64,000 bases of DNA from positions 124,380,614 to 124,444,613 of the forward strand of contig CM051521.1 in the NCBI GenBank assembly GCA_028015205.1, written 5' to 3'. A program made the translations under genes and the position numbers. This document shows, in pieces, positions 46,669 through 57,964 of this stretch; the stretch's first letter is position 1; every line of letters starts with the position of its first letter. The stretch is from Mytilisepta virgata. Lineage: Eukaryota > Mollusca > Bivalvia > Mytilida > Mytilidae. The notes under the pieces are model-generated. The model was not told where the DNA came from and did no database searches. It saw nothing but the letters and a program-made list of their open reading frames with translations.

Positions 46669-47883
46669 GTGATTTTGGTTGGTTATAATATATTTTGTAA
46701 AAAGTATTAATTGTGCTTAAACCCCACAAAACTGATATTTAAAAGCATATATTTTACTTTGGATTTGCATTTTTGTGTCACAGAGAATAGACATATCATG
46801 TAACAGATTTCTGTAATCTGATTTCAAAAGATGTGATTTAGCTGAATGCTTTTCAGAGAGAAGAACGACCCACTTTGTTGGAAAAAACTTGTTCTATCCT
46901 TGAAATTTTCTATGGGTTTTTTGAAAAAAAAATAAAAATCTATTAGGCAGAGTTATAATAACATATTATAGGAATGACAACCTGTTATGATAACACCATA
47001 GAAATTGCATGTCAGATTATTCTGTTATTTTTTGCATGGGTGGTTGATATTTAAAAAGTCATAAAAGGACCATATAAACATAAAATATTATTGAAATAGT
47101 TTAAATGACAGGTAATGTGTAGGGGGTTACCCAAACTAGTTAACAGATTAAATTTTTACATCCATGGACTGTGGTAAAACCTTATCATGCAGCCTAGATA
47201 AAAATCTCATCCAGTTTAAACCCTCCTGTTTCATCAGTTATCACTGAATAGTGTGAGATTTTTTTCTCAGTATTTAGAGCTAAGTGTGACTTGAAGATGG
47301 ATAGAAATAGAAGTGCTGCTCTTGAACATTTGTAACCTGTGACTTATCTATCATATCTACTCTTACAGTTTTGTATGTAGCTATTTATTTTATTTCTATA
47401 TTTTCTTTTTCTTTCATATCTAATAGATTTTTATGTGTATTTAAATGAATTTCCTTTGACAAGGTAATTAGATAGCAAATAAGTCTAAATAGATTAGAAA
47501 CAAGTCCTAAACTTTACAGTTTAATTTTCATCTTTATTTGATGTAATTTTTTTCATGAAATTACTTTCCATAGAGTTTCTGTGTATACCATGTTTTTATA
47601 GGTAATTAAAACAAGTTTAGAAACATTTGACTTAGAAGATAATTTTAAAGTTTGGAAAGATGTAAGGACTTATTTTGCGGGTTATTTTGCAACTGAAGAA
47701 ATAGTCAGTGGCCTGAAAGGTTTTTCCATAATTCCTCCTTTCTGAACATTGAGGAAGACCAACACAATAAGATCGAAATATTATACATCAGCTTTTATTC
47801 ATTTTTTCTTTAATATTTCCTTGTTGTTTGCAATAATTTATATCATGATATTCCAATGGACAAAAATTCAAATTATTAGTTTC
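46669..47883. other. Intergenic or intronic; one candidate short exon
   Basis: AT-rich. At 47602-47661 a segment flanked by 'tttttatag' and GTAAGG could be a 60-nt exon (20 codons, TSLETFDLEDNFKVWKD). It does not join the CARD exon at 52064 in the CARD frame. Confidence 0.3.
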
Positions 47884-48294
47884 GTGATGTATGGCTGGTA
47901 ACAGAGGGGCGACTCTGATGTATGGCTGGTAAGAAAGAGACGAGTGCGAGTATGGCTGGTAAGAGAGATGCGACATTGATGTATGGCTGGTAAGAGAGAG
48001 GCGACAGTGATGTATCGCTGGTAAGAGGGAGGCAACAGTGATGTATGGCTGGTAAGAGAGAGGCAACTGTGATGTATGGCTGGTAAGAGAGAGATGACAG
48101 TGATGTATGGCTGGTAAGAGAGAGGTGACAGTGATGTATGGATGGTAAGAGAGAGGCGACAGTGATGTATGGCTGGTAAGAGAGAGGCGACAGTGATGTA
48201 TGGCTGGTAAGAGAGAGGCGACAGTGATGTATGGCTGGTAAGAGAGAGGCGACAGTGATGTATGGCTGGTAAGAGAGAGGTGACATTGATGAAG
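47884..48294. repeat. 31-bp minisatellite, 13 units
   Basis: Unit 'agtgatgtatggctggtaag' plus 'agagaggcgac'. Nearly all units are identical to the consensus. Every unit contains a consensus-like 5' splice site (G|GTAAGAG). The minus strand is open in all frames because no frame of the unit has a stop. Confidence 0.95.
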
Positions 48295-48645
48295 GAAAAT
48301 TCAGTTTGCTGTCAGACATCTTCTTGTATTTTATAAGGACTGAATTCACCTATGATCTGTATGAAAATGAAAGGATATGGAGAATGTATCAGTGAGACAG
48401 CATGCTGTACTATTGAATATGGGTGAAACATTGATATAATGTTAAGAAGTTATTATGTAGTCTTTGTCAATTAGAAACATTAGCGCGTGTCGAATAAAAC
48501 ACCACAAATCCAAGTGTGACCTCAGTAAATCAACATTTAGATCTATGTTGATTTTGAATTGTCAAAAATTTCAGTTGGATATAGTTCTCCCTGGATATTT
48601 CTGATTTATATCCCTTTATCAACTAAGAGTCGAATCTCTATCCTG

Positions 48646-48770
48646 TTCACTGAATTCATAGATTTGTAGCGGCAGGGACAATTGTTACCCAATATAAAGA
48701 TTCTCTTTGTCCTTTTCACTGAATTCATAGATTTGTAGGGGCAGGGACAATTGTTACCCATTATAAACAC
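48646..48770. repeat. 69-bp tandem duplication
   Basis: 'ttcactgaattcatagattt' at 48646 recurs at 48715 with the following 'gcagggacaattgttaccca'. Confidence 0.9.
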
Positions 48771-48851
48771 TCTTCTGTATGCTTATATCTCTGTATGTTA
48801 AAGTAAGATAAGAAATAACACTAAAGGCAAAATGTATTTAATTCAGTGCAT

Positions 48852-49883
48852 TTTTTGCTCACTTAGCTAAAAGCCAGGGTGAGCTTTTGCAATCACTTTG
48901 CATCCGTTACCCGTATGTCCGTGAACTTTTCACATTTCAATCTTCTAAAAAACCATTGAACCAAATGAAACCAATGTGTTTTGATTGTCTGAAATTGACA
49001 AAATCTTCTTGTGAGAAACCACAAGACCAGATGAACTTCTACTATTGCAGGAATGTTCCTTAGATAGTCCTCTACCGAATTTGTAATTTTGGTACCGATT
49101 GGAAATCCAAGATTGCCACCACCGTGGGACATAGTTAATATAGGACCTTATGGGAAATACATACAAACAACTTTTTCTTCAAAACCGTATGACAGATTGA
49201 ATTGATAATATGCCTGAATGATTGTATGATGGTCCTTTACCAAATGTGTAATTTTAATGTTAATCGGAAATCCAAGATGGCTATCACTGCAGGACATAGT
49301 TAACACAGTACCCAATGTTTTAAAAATCTTCTTGTCAGAAACCACAGGACCAAATGAACTTCTACTTTCCAGGAATGGTCCTTACATGGTTGACTACCAA
49401 ATTTTTAATTTTGGTGCCGATTGGAAATCCAAGATGGCCACCACCATTGGACATAGTTAAAATAGGACCTTATGGGAAATTGTAACATACAAACAAATTC
49501 TTCTTTGAAACCGTTTGACAGATTGAATTGATAATATGCCTGAATGATTGTATGATGGTCCTGTACCAAATTTATAATTTTTATTCCGATCGGAAATCAA
49601 AGATGGCTTCTACTGCAAGACATAGTTAACTTAGGACCCAATAATACAAACTTTGTCTTCTTATAGAAAAGGTTCATAATTGACAGATTGAATGGATAAT
49701 TTGAATGATGATCATATGATGGTCTTCTACCAAACTTGGCATCAAGGATCTTTGGATGGTTTTAAAGAACAACTTTCAAGGTTACTTTGACATTTTGCAT
49801 ATTTCTTTAACAGCCTTGTAAAGGATACACAGAGCTTACATTTTCTGTATGGGCCTAATAAAAGCCTGGTGAGCCTCTAGTTG
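48852..49883 (+). repeat. Dispersed repeat family A
   Basis: A degraded 5' hairpin ('gctcacttagctaaaagcc') is followed by about four units with 'accacaggaccaaatgaact', 'gattggaaatccaagatggc' and 'acatagttaa'. The 3' end is 'gcctggtgagcctctagttg'. Confidence 0.8.
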
Positions 49884-50390
49884 TATTTCTAGATATTATA
49901 TTTAGTTGTTTAAGGGTTTATCCATAATTCTCAACATTTTTCACGAGTTTATCAAATGCACACTAGGGGCGGGAGGGGGGGGGGGGGGGGTTTCAAATTC
50001 AACATTTTTAGTGTATGCTTAAAAATCATTGATAGATTCATGATGCTGATAAAGTTCTGAACAGTAAATAAGATGACAAAAAGACAACAAACGGCAAATC
50101 ACTTGAGCAAGTCAACATATGACTCATGGTCTGGTGGTGCATGCATTTTCAAGGGATGTTAATGATGTCTGTACATCCTCTTTATGAGTAAGGAGTGATA
50201 CCTGTTCACAGCAACAATGTTAAGAAATGTTGATTTACACTTTTTGAGGAGAGGTGGGGGTTTCCAAAAAGAGTACTCTTTGTAAACTTGTGAAATATAT
50301 TGTCAATTATGGATGACCCCAAACACATAAAATATTTATTTTCACTTCGAAAGGTCTAGAAACAGTAAAAGACAAAAGAGTATATCTGCC

Positions 50391-51257
50391 TTTTTAGCTC
50401 ACCTGGCCCAAAGGTCCACATGAGCTTTTGTCATCACTTGGCATCCGTCGTCCGTCAGTCCGTAAACTTTTACATTTTGATCTTCTCCTCTAAAACCCCT
50501 GGGTCAAATGAACTAAAACTTGGTATGAAGCATCTATGGAAGGGCCTTTATAAAGTTTGCATATTGCGTCCCGTTGGACAGCTAATATGGCCACCATGAT
50601 GAATTCTAATTTCTAATTGGTCAATATTTCAAAAATTTTCTCCTCTGAAACCACAAAGCCAAATGAACTGTAACTTGGTATGAAGCATCTTCAGAAGGAC
50701 CTTTATAAAATTTGCATATTTCGTTATGGCCTGACAACTAATATGGCTGCCATGATGAATTCTTATTTCTGATTTGACAAAATTTTAAAATCTTCTCCTC
50801 TGAAACGACATAGCTAAATGAACTGAAACTTGGTATGAAGCATCTGTGGGAGGACCTTTATAAAGTTTGCATATTTCATACCGGTTATACAGCTAATATG
50901 GCTGCCATAATTAATTCTTATTTCTAATTGATCAAAATTTCAAAAATTTTCTTTTCTAAAACCGCAAAGTCAAATGAATTGTTACTTGGTACGAAGCATC
51001 TTTAGAAGGACCTATATAAAATTTTCATATTTCTTCGCGGTTGGAAAGCTTATATGGCAGCCATGATGAACTATTATTTCTGATTGTTCAAAATTTCAAA
51101 AATCTCCTCTTAAATTAAATAGCCAAATGAACTGATACTTGGTATGAAGCATCTATTGGAAGGTCCATTACAATTTTCACGGATATGAAATAAAATGGAT
51201 TGATTTTGGGACTGTCAGGTGAGCTATACAGGCTCAATTCTTTTGAGCCTCTAGTTT
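50391..51257 (+). repeat. Dispersed repeat family A
   Basis: 'agctcacctggcccaaagg' starts the copy; five units share 'tcctctgaaaccacaaagcc', 'aacttggtatgaagcatct' and 'atatggctgccatgatgaat'. It ends 'ggctcaattcttttgagcct' plus ctagttt, a terminal hairpin with a longer loop. Confidence 0.85.
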
Positions 51258-51601
51258 ATTGAAGTTTGGATGAGACTGTAGTAATTATATTATCGTGATC
51301 AAAGCTTCACTGTGGAGGAAAACAATCCTCATCATCTGTGTGAAAAAACACTTAACTGTTCCTGTTGTTTGTAGGACTGTTATATAAGATGTTCTTCCTG
51401 AAACTGTTCATGTATTAGATTACACTTTGTCATGATAAGATTACATTGGTTCAACAATTGTAGATATAAAATAACTGATTGTTTACAGAAATTCTCTAAA
51501 TAAACAAAAAAGGTTGTGACTTTAAACAGAGTTACTTTAAAGAACATCTCCCCATATGGATATTGTTAATTCATTGCATATGAAAAAAATATAAAAATTG
51601 G

Positions 51602-51982
51602 TAAGGCCATACCAAATTGATCTTTAGTTCTTTGGATTTTGCCGCTCTGATTTTTGGACAATGTAAATTTTAAGAAAAAAATTTTTTGCCACTTCAATTT
51701 TTTCAAAAATGCTGAAAATTCGCCCCAAATTTATCATTTTTCAATAAATGAAAAATAAAATTTGTTTGCCCGCTCCTAAAATTTTGTAAAAATTTGGATT
51801 TTGGGATTTTTGCAATATTTTATTTTTAAAAATGTGCCACACCTAAATTTTATCTGCACTCGAAACAAAAAAAAAAAAAACGAGTCCTCAAGAAAAAAAA
51901 TTTAAATTAAAATTTCGCCTGCTAGCATCTATTTTTTGCCATCCAAAAATCCAAAGAAGGAAAAATTAATTAGGTGGCCTAA
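51602..51982. mobile_element. 381-bp MITE with inverted ends
   Basis: 'taaggccataccaaattgat' plus 'ctttagttctttgga' on the left faces 'tccaaagaaggaaaaattaa' plus 'ttaggtggcctaa' on the right. The interior is made of further short inverted A/T-rich segments (aaaattttgt, gccactt). It sits about 80 bp upstream of the CARD gene exon. Confidence 0.75.
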
Positions 51983-52063
51983 AGTTTGTTTTGCAGTTAT
52001 GAAAACACTGAAGAATTAGATTATAAATTTTGAAAAATCCAAACTATTATGTATTCATTTCAG

Positions 52064-52263
52064 ACCAATCAAAATGTCCACATCAGGAGACGAAGATGAA
52101 GGCTTATTATACGAAAAACTGATAGAACCAAATCGATATAGAATTGTTAAATACTTTGATCCATATGTAGTGTTCGATGTCATGAGATCTCAAGGTGTCT
52201 TTACAATGGATGATCAGGAACGTGTACAGAACATGTATCCACCAACAAGGAGAGCCAGGGCAG
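52064..52263 (+). CDS. CARD-domain protein (CARD9/CARD11-like), first coding exon
   Basis: The exon begins after the acceptor 'attcatttcag' with 10 nt of 5' UTR; the ATG at 52074 has A at -3. It encodes an acidic leader (MSTSGDEDEG) and then most of a caspase recruitment domain: 'LLYEKLIEPNRYRIVKYFDP', 'VFDVMRSQGVFTMDDQERVQ', and 'YPPTRRARAG' at the donor G|GTAATA (phase 1). The order of an Asn-Arg-led helix, a '..YxxP' turn, a Gly-Val-x-x-x-D-D turn and an Arg-Ala-Gly helix is that of the CARD9/CARD10/CARD11 (CARMA) group. In animals these proteins nucleate CARD filaments with BCL10 to drive NF-kB signalling in the cytoplasm. Only the CARD is visible, so the coiled-coil and any MAGUK module are untested. 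Another CARD adaptor is possible. The frame runs on into the intron to 52355, but that part is non-homologous AT-rich sequence. Confidence 0.78.
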
Positions 52264-53249
52264 GTAATATATTAATGCATTCTGACAATGCCCAAATATA
52301 TATATATATATGTATAGCACATATAGTTGACAACCAGAAGGGCCAGTTCAGGTAAGATTTTTGGGCATTCTGACAATATTCGTCCATACGTATGTATTTA
52401 TCCAGGATCTATTCTCTGAACATCCTGAGACTTGTTAGTGATTTCAGAACATTATCACAATAGATGTATCTACCAATCAAGAGGACCTGGAGATAATGTT
52501 GAGGTTGGGCAATTGTTTATCTGTGAACGGTCAATTAAACTCTGTCTTTGTCATACTTTATTAACTTTTTTTTTAAAATAGATTGAAGTTTATATGCTTA
52601 TATGTTTTCAGGTATAAATTTCAGATTTTATATATATATCTGATTTATTCAACTGACTGAGTTGATTTTTTATTTGATATTAAGTGAAGAAAGTTTGCCT
52701 TATCCACATCCTCTTATTTTTATGTAAAAGCCACAAAATGAAGTAGAAAAAAGTACCTTGTGAAAAAAAATAATTCTGCAATTAAAGTAATATTTGAGTC
52801 AGTCATATTATGAATGAACTGACCTAGTTTTACAGATATAATTCTTTCAGGAAGTCCTTATCAAGTTACCATTTACATTTTTGAATACTTGCAAACTAAT
52901 TCTTAAGTATCCCTGTCCAATGGTTTTACCAACTTTATAACACATTCCTTAATACTCTGAATAGAATCTTTAGTATTTAAACATATAATATTGAAGTTTA
53001 TATGGTTTTCCCTTTGAGTCAACATACCTGCAGTACCAGTGAAATTTAAATTTAGTAGTATAGACACTTACTTGGTACAACAGAAAAAAGAACCAAAATT
53101 GAAAAAAAAAATCAGGAAAATGCAAAATAAGAAACAAAAATGAACATCTTTTTCTTCCAAAACAAATAGGTAATATTTGATTTCTAGCTGGTTTTCATTG
53201 CAAAAGCAAGCGGAAGACTAGTATTTTTGGAGAAATTTGTGATTAGAAC
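52264..53249. other. First part of the CARD gene intron
   Basis: AT-rich intron sequence with a (TA)n run at 52297-52312 and no repeat or coding segment that I recognise. The rest of the intron up to 63939 is described element by element. Confidence 0.6.
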
Positions 53250-53251
53250 TA

Positions 53252-53842
53252 CAGTTGACTCTTGTTATCTCAAACTCGTTTGAGTCAAATTTTCGGATGA
53301 GTCGAATTTTGTGTGTGGTCCCAAATTTTTTACAGTGTAAATTCATGTATATTTACTCCTGTTTAGTTGAATTTGCATGAGTCGAATTTCTTCTATCCTC
53401 AAGCTAAATTTAGAGTCCCAAATTATAAAAACAACGCAACTTTTATTCATTATTTTGAATATTTATCATCTGTCAAAACATCATGTTACCGATTAAATGT
53501 CTTCACAAATAAGTCAATTTATCTAAAAAAAATTTTAATCAACAAGTTAACAAATGTAATGATTAATTTGTCATCTTGCTTTTGGTGCGTATACAGTGCG
53601 GACTTTCAAATCTTTTTCTTTAATAAATTTTAATAATTTTTTTTTCAACTATTAATAATTATTTTTATAAATATAAAATGATACACATTAGTATAAAAGT
53701 ATCTGAACAAGGCACCTACAGAGATTTCAGAATTACCTCGCTTCATAACAGGGAAAATTTGTCCGCTCCACTTAAGTCGAATTTCGTCTTTCTTGAATTT
53801 TTTTCACGGTCCAACGGACTTCGAGATAACGAAAGTCGACTG
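53252..53842. mobile_element. Non-autonomous Tc1/mariner-like (Tigger/pogo-type) element
   Basis: The ends 'cagttgactcttgttatctc' and 'gagataacgaaagtcgactg' are inverted repeats, flanked on both sides by TA (53250-53251 and 53843-53844). CAGT-type ends with TA duplication are the signature of the pogo/Tigger branch. Only short open frames lie inside, so it is a deletion derivative. Confidence 0.8.
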
Positions 53843-54403
53843 TATTTAAATTATGATATTTATATTTTTGTATAACAGTTATATTTTATTTCCGTATTGT
53901 TTTACCTTCACCCTTTTGGTCATTTTGGCATTTGGCATTTGCTCTTCAACCTTTTGTTTTGGTTTTCCACATTTTAGGCCTTGAGCACAACTGATGAGTT
54001 TTAATTTCGATGAAATGTTCAAATATTGTCGATCAAAATTGGTATCAAAGAATTTATTGATATATTTTTTTTTAAATTTACATTGTTATTTATCTAAGAT
54101 ATCATTTAGTAGTCTGCTTTGGACAAATAATTTTTTTATGTTATAATATAACCAAGAATTATTCAGATATATATATCCTGTTATTTAATGTTTGTGATTT
54201 ATTTTTAACTGTATGTTTTGTAATCTGTTGTAAGGAAACGGACAATTCCCACTATAGTTGCTGATATTGTGAGAAATTAGCACTTTGAATGAGTGAATTT
54301 TAATGCAAAATCATTTCCTTGTGCAATTAATTTAATTGATATATAGGTCAGATTAAATTTAATGAATGATATATAGTAGAGGGTATTTTTATGACATTTT
54401 GGA

Positions 54404-55442
54404 ATACTCTAAAATGTAGCCTGGCCTCAAAATTGGCCTGGCCTCAAAATTGGCTTGGCCTCAAAATTGGCCTGGCCTTAAAATTGGCTTGGCCTCAAAA
54501 TTAGCCTGGCCTCAAAATTGGCTTGGCCCTAAATTTGTGATTTTGACCTCAAATTTGTCTGGGGTCTCCTTCTTGGACTCTTTTTGTTTTGGGGACTTTT
54601 TGTCAGTTGGTCACTTTCAAGTTGTTTGTATGGAAAATATTGTTTCCTCGGAGATATAACTGGATCCCCGGGCATTCCAACTTCTTCTTCCTTTCTTTTT
54701 CCGCATACGTTTTGTCTGACATTTTTTTGGATTAAAATAAAACTGCTTCCCCTCCCCCAAAAAAAAACAACTTGGTATATAGGCTAGTCCATTACAGGGG
54801 ATATCATTTTCCCTGATTGTAGACTCCTTTTAATATTGTTTTACACATTTATCATACAAATATTTGTTCATTATACATGTAAGTTTTATGTTGTTATCTA
54901 TTTCTTTATAAAGTGATTTTTAAAAGGGAGAAAAACTGAAAACCCCTGTTTAAAAAATGGGAGCTTCTTTAAATAATTTGTTTTTTGCAATGTTCAAGTA
55001 ACACATAAGTATTTCCCATATAGGTTTGTTACTACAATTTATGTATTCTGTGTGCGACTTGTGCCATAGATCTGTCAATTTGAATATTTGCGTGGACAGT
55101 GTGTGAAGAAAGCATGCAAAATTCTATGGCATATTAACTAAACTACATTTCAATATTAATTGGTTGATGTACAATCTTATGGATGACTTGTAAAAAATTG
55201 TTCAAACAAAAGTCTGATAACATGTGATATTTCAGAGTAAAGAATTAACTGTCTTGTTAAGGCTTTATATATTATATATATATTTTAAAAACTTTTTGAA
55301 ATAATAGAAATTCTTTTAGTAAAAAAAAAAGAAATCAAATTGCAATCCAAATATGAAGTACATTTTGAGGCCAGGCTCATTTTGAGGCCAAGCCAATTTT
55401 GAGGCCAAACCAACTTTCAGGCCAGGCTACATTTTAGAGTAT
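54404..55442. mobile_element. 1-kb element with terminal inverted repeats built of 18-bp subunits
   Basis: The left end (54404-54535) reads 'atactctaaaatgtagcct' and then about six copies of 'ggcctcaaaattgg(c/a)(c/t)t'. The right end (55350-55442) is its inverse with about four copies, ending 'aggctacattttagagtat'. The 800 bp between are AT-rich without an ORF that I recognise. No clear target duplication beyond a possible TA. Confidence 0.8.
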
Positions 55443-56003
55443 GCCTGTAATTTTATGCTTCAGATATTCCAGATGGATATAAAAAAACTTGTTCTGATTA
55501 AGAAAAATTTAAAACTGCTTATTATAATGAATTATGTTTTGATGTTGTATTAAAGTAGATAATAGTCTCTTTATATAGTTGCCCTACCTTGTGAATTTCA
55601 AAATATTAGCTTGAAGTTGTGACAAACAGAATTGTGAAGTACAAGAACAGTAAATTCTAGAACTACTGCATGTACCATGACAAATGACTTTACATAAAAT
55701 TTGTTTAGAATAAAAGTTTTGCTTTTGGAGACAAGTTGGAAGAGGGAAAGGACACAATCATAGACATTCTATATATATGAGGAAGAACATCTATGGAATA
55801 AAAAATCAAGAAGACAACATCCTATCCCCAAACTGACAAAACCATCTTCAATGAGTAGGAAAAATAACGTCATGTGGCAAGCCTTAAATGATCCCAACAA
55901 ATTATCCAACTGTATAAATCAGTGTAAACAACAGTACATCAAATCATGAAATAAGGTTGAGAAACTAAAGAATTAGACAATATACATGCCTGTTATATTT
56001 AAA

Positions 56004-56164
56004 TTAAGGCCATGCAAAATTTAATAATTGTTCTTCAAATGTTTGGTGAAAATAAGAGGTGCGAGCGAGGAATATTTTTGTCAGGAAATGTTTTTTTTAG
56101 AGGCAAAAGGATTTTTTACATGCGAGAAGTCCAAGGAATAAGTAATTAATTTGGCATGGCCTAA
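56004..56164. mobile_element. About 160-bp MITE with TTAAGGCCA ends
   Basis: 'ttaaggccatgcaaaattta' is mirrored by 'aattaatttggcatggcctaa' minus a few bases. Inside is the phrase 'aggtgcgagcgag', also seen in the element at 17045-17489. A shorter relative of 51602-51982. Confidence 0.75.
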
Positions 56165-56281
56165 GGCTAAATATTTACTTCGCTATTTTTGTATTGTGTT
56201 TTCAAATTTTTCGCATCATAAATTTTTTTTTAGACTATGTATCCCATGGTATTGACCCAGAAGTATAACAATACCTATTAG

Positions 56282-57872
56282 TTTTTAGCTCACCTGGCCT
56301 AAAAGGCCATGTGAGCTTTTGCCATCACTTTTCGTCCGTCGTCCGTCCGTCCGTCGTAAACTTTTCATTCAAACATCTTCTCCTCAGAAACCATTTGGCC
56401 AATTCCAACCAAACTTTGCATGAGTGGTGTATGGAAGGTCCTCAACAAAGAGTCCTCATTTAGTTCTGATTGGTCAAGAAACATGGCCACCAGAGGCAAT
56501 TCTTGTTTCTGATTGGCTGATTTTCAAAAATCTTCTCCTCTGAAACGGATGGGCAGATTGGATCGAGGCTTCATAGGAATGATATATGACATGTCCTCCA
56601 CAAACGATCCTCATTTTATATTGATCCGATGAAAAACATGGCCACTGTTGCTAAAAATAGAACATAGGCGTAAATTGCTGTTTTTTGCTAATAACTCAAA
56701 AACCGTTACAGATATCGAAAATCTGACATAGGTAAAATTGATCAGCATGACAAGATCTACCTACCCTGAAATTTTGAAGGAAATTCCAAAACCCATTTAG
56801 GAGTTATTGCCCTTTTTTTGTCAAATTTTCAAAATTTTAACATTTTTTGTCATTTATCTCCAAAACTATTTGAGATAGAAGTGAAATGTAAATTTGAAAA
56901 ATGTTTGACATGATAAGATCCACCTACCCTGAAATTTTAAAGGAAATCCCAAAACCCATTTAGGAGTTGTTGCCCTTTTTTGTCAAATTTTCAAAATTTT
57001 TTCATTCAAAAATCTTCTCCTCTGAAACCGCTGGGCCGATTGGTTTGAAACTTAATAGGAATGATCTATGACATGTCCTCTACAAACAATCCTCAATTTA
57101 TTTTGATCTGACGTAAAACATGGCTGTCATAGCTAAAAATAGAATATAGGATGCATGTGTTGTTTTTGGCTTATAACTTAAAAACTGTTACAGATATCAA
57201 AAATCTGACGGGGTAAAATTGATCAGCATGACAAGATCTACCCTACCTGAAATTTTGAAAGAAATGCTAAAACCCATTTAGGAGTTATTGCCCTTTTTTT
57301 GTCAAGTTTTGAAAATTTAACATTTTTCGTCATTTATCCCATAAACTATTTGAGATAGAAGTGATATGTAAATTTGAAAAATGTTTGCCATGTTGAGATC
57401 TACATACCCTGAAATTTTAAAGGAAATCCCAAAACCCATTTAGGAGTTATTGTCCTTTTTTTGTCAAATTTTCAAAATTTTAACATTTTTGCATTTATCT
57501 CCAAAACTATTTGAGATAGAAGTGAAATGTAAATTGAAAAATGTTTGCCATGTTGAGATCTACCTACCCTGAAATTTTGAAGGGAATCCCAAATTCTATT
57601 TAGGAGTTATTGGTTTGTGTAATTTGAGGTCGGGTTCTGTTACATTTATTTAAGGTTCACCCTTATTCCTGGTCAATTTTATCAACTTCCTGCCAGGACT
57701 ACCACCATCAGGGAACATATTTTAACATTAAACCTTATGAAAAATAAATCTTTAACAAATTTTCCCTGAACAATTGAACCAATTGCAACAAACTTGGTCA
57801 AATAGTTGATTAATTGTCCAATGAAAACCAGACTACAGGTGAGCGATACAGGCTCTGGTGAGCCTCTTGTCT
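56282..57872 (+). repeat. Dispersed repeat family A, complete copy
   Basis: A perfect 5' hairpin 'agctcacctggcctaaaagg' plus 'ccatgtgagct', then 'cgtccgtcgtccgtccgtcc', then units of two kinds: 'tcctctgaaaccgctgggcc' and 'aaaaaccgttacagatatc'. A unit with 'aaacccatttaggagttatt' repeats five times. The 3' hairpin 'aggctctggtgagcct' plus cttgt ends it. Confidence 0.88.
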
Positions 57873-57964
57873 TAGAGTTACCTCCCATTTGATTATTTGG
57901 AAATTTGGAAATTCATTGATATTACACATGTATAAATAGAAAATTGATGGAAATTAAATGCATT

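Noticed and set aside
47788..48349. Minus-strand frames of 92 and 157 codons with SYQPYITVASLLPAIHH repeats
   Set aside because: They are generated by the 31-bp minisatellite, which has no stop in any minus frame, and show no other protein feature.
52264..52355. Extension of the CARD exon to a 93-residue protein
   Set aside because: The last 30 codons run through the GTAATA donor into a TA-repeat, while the exon at 63940 continues the CARD in frame.
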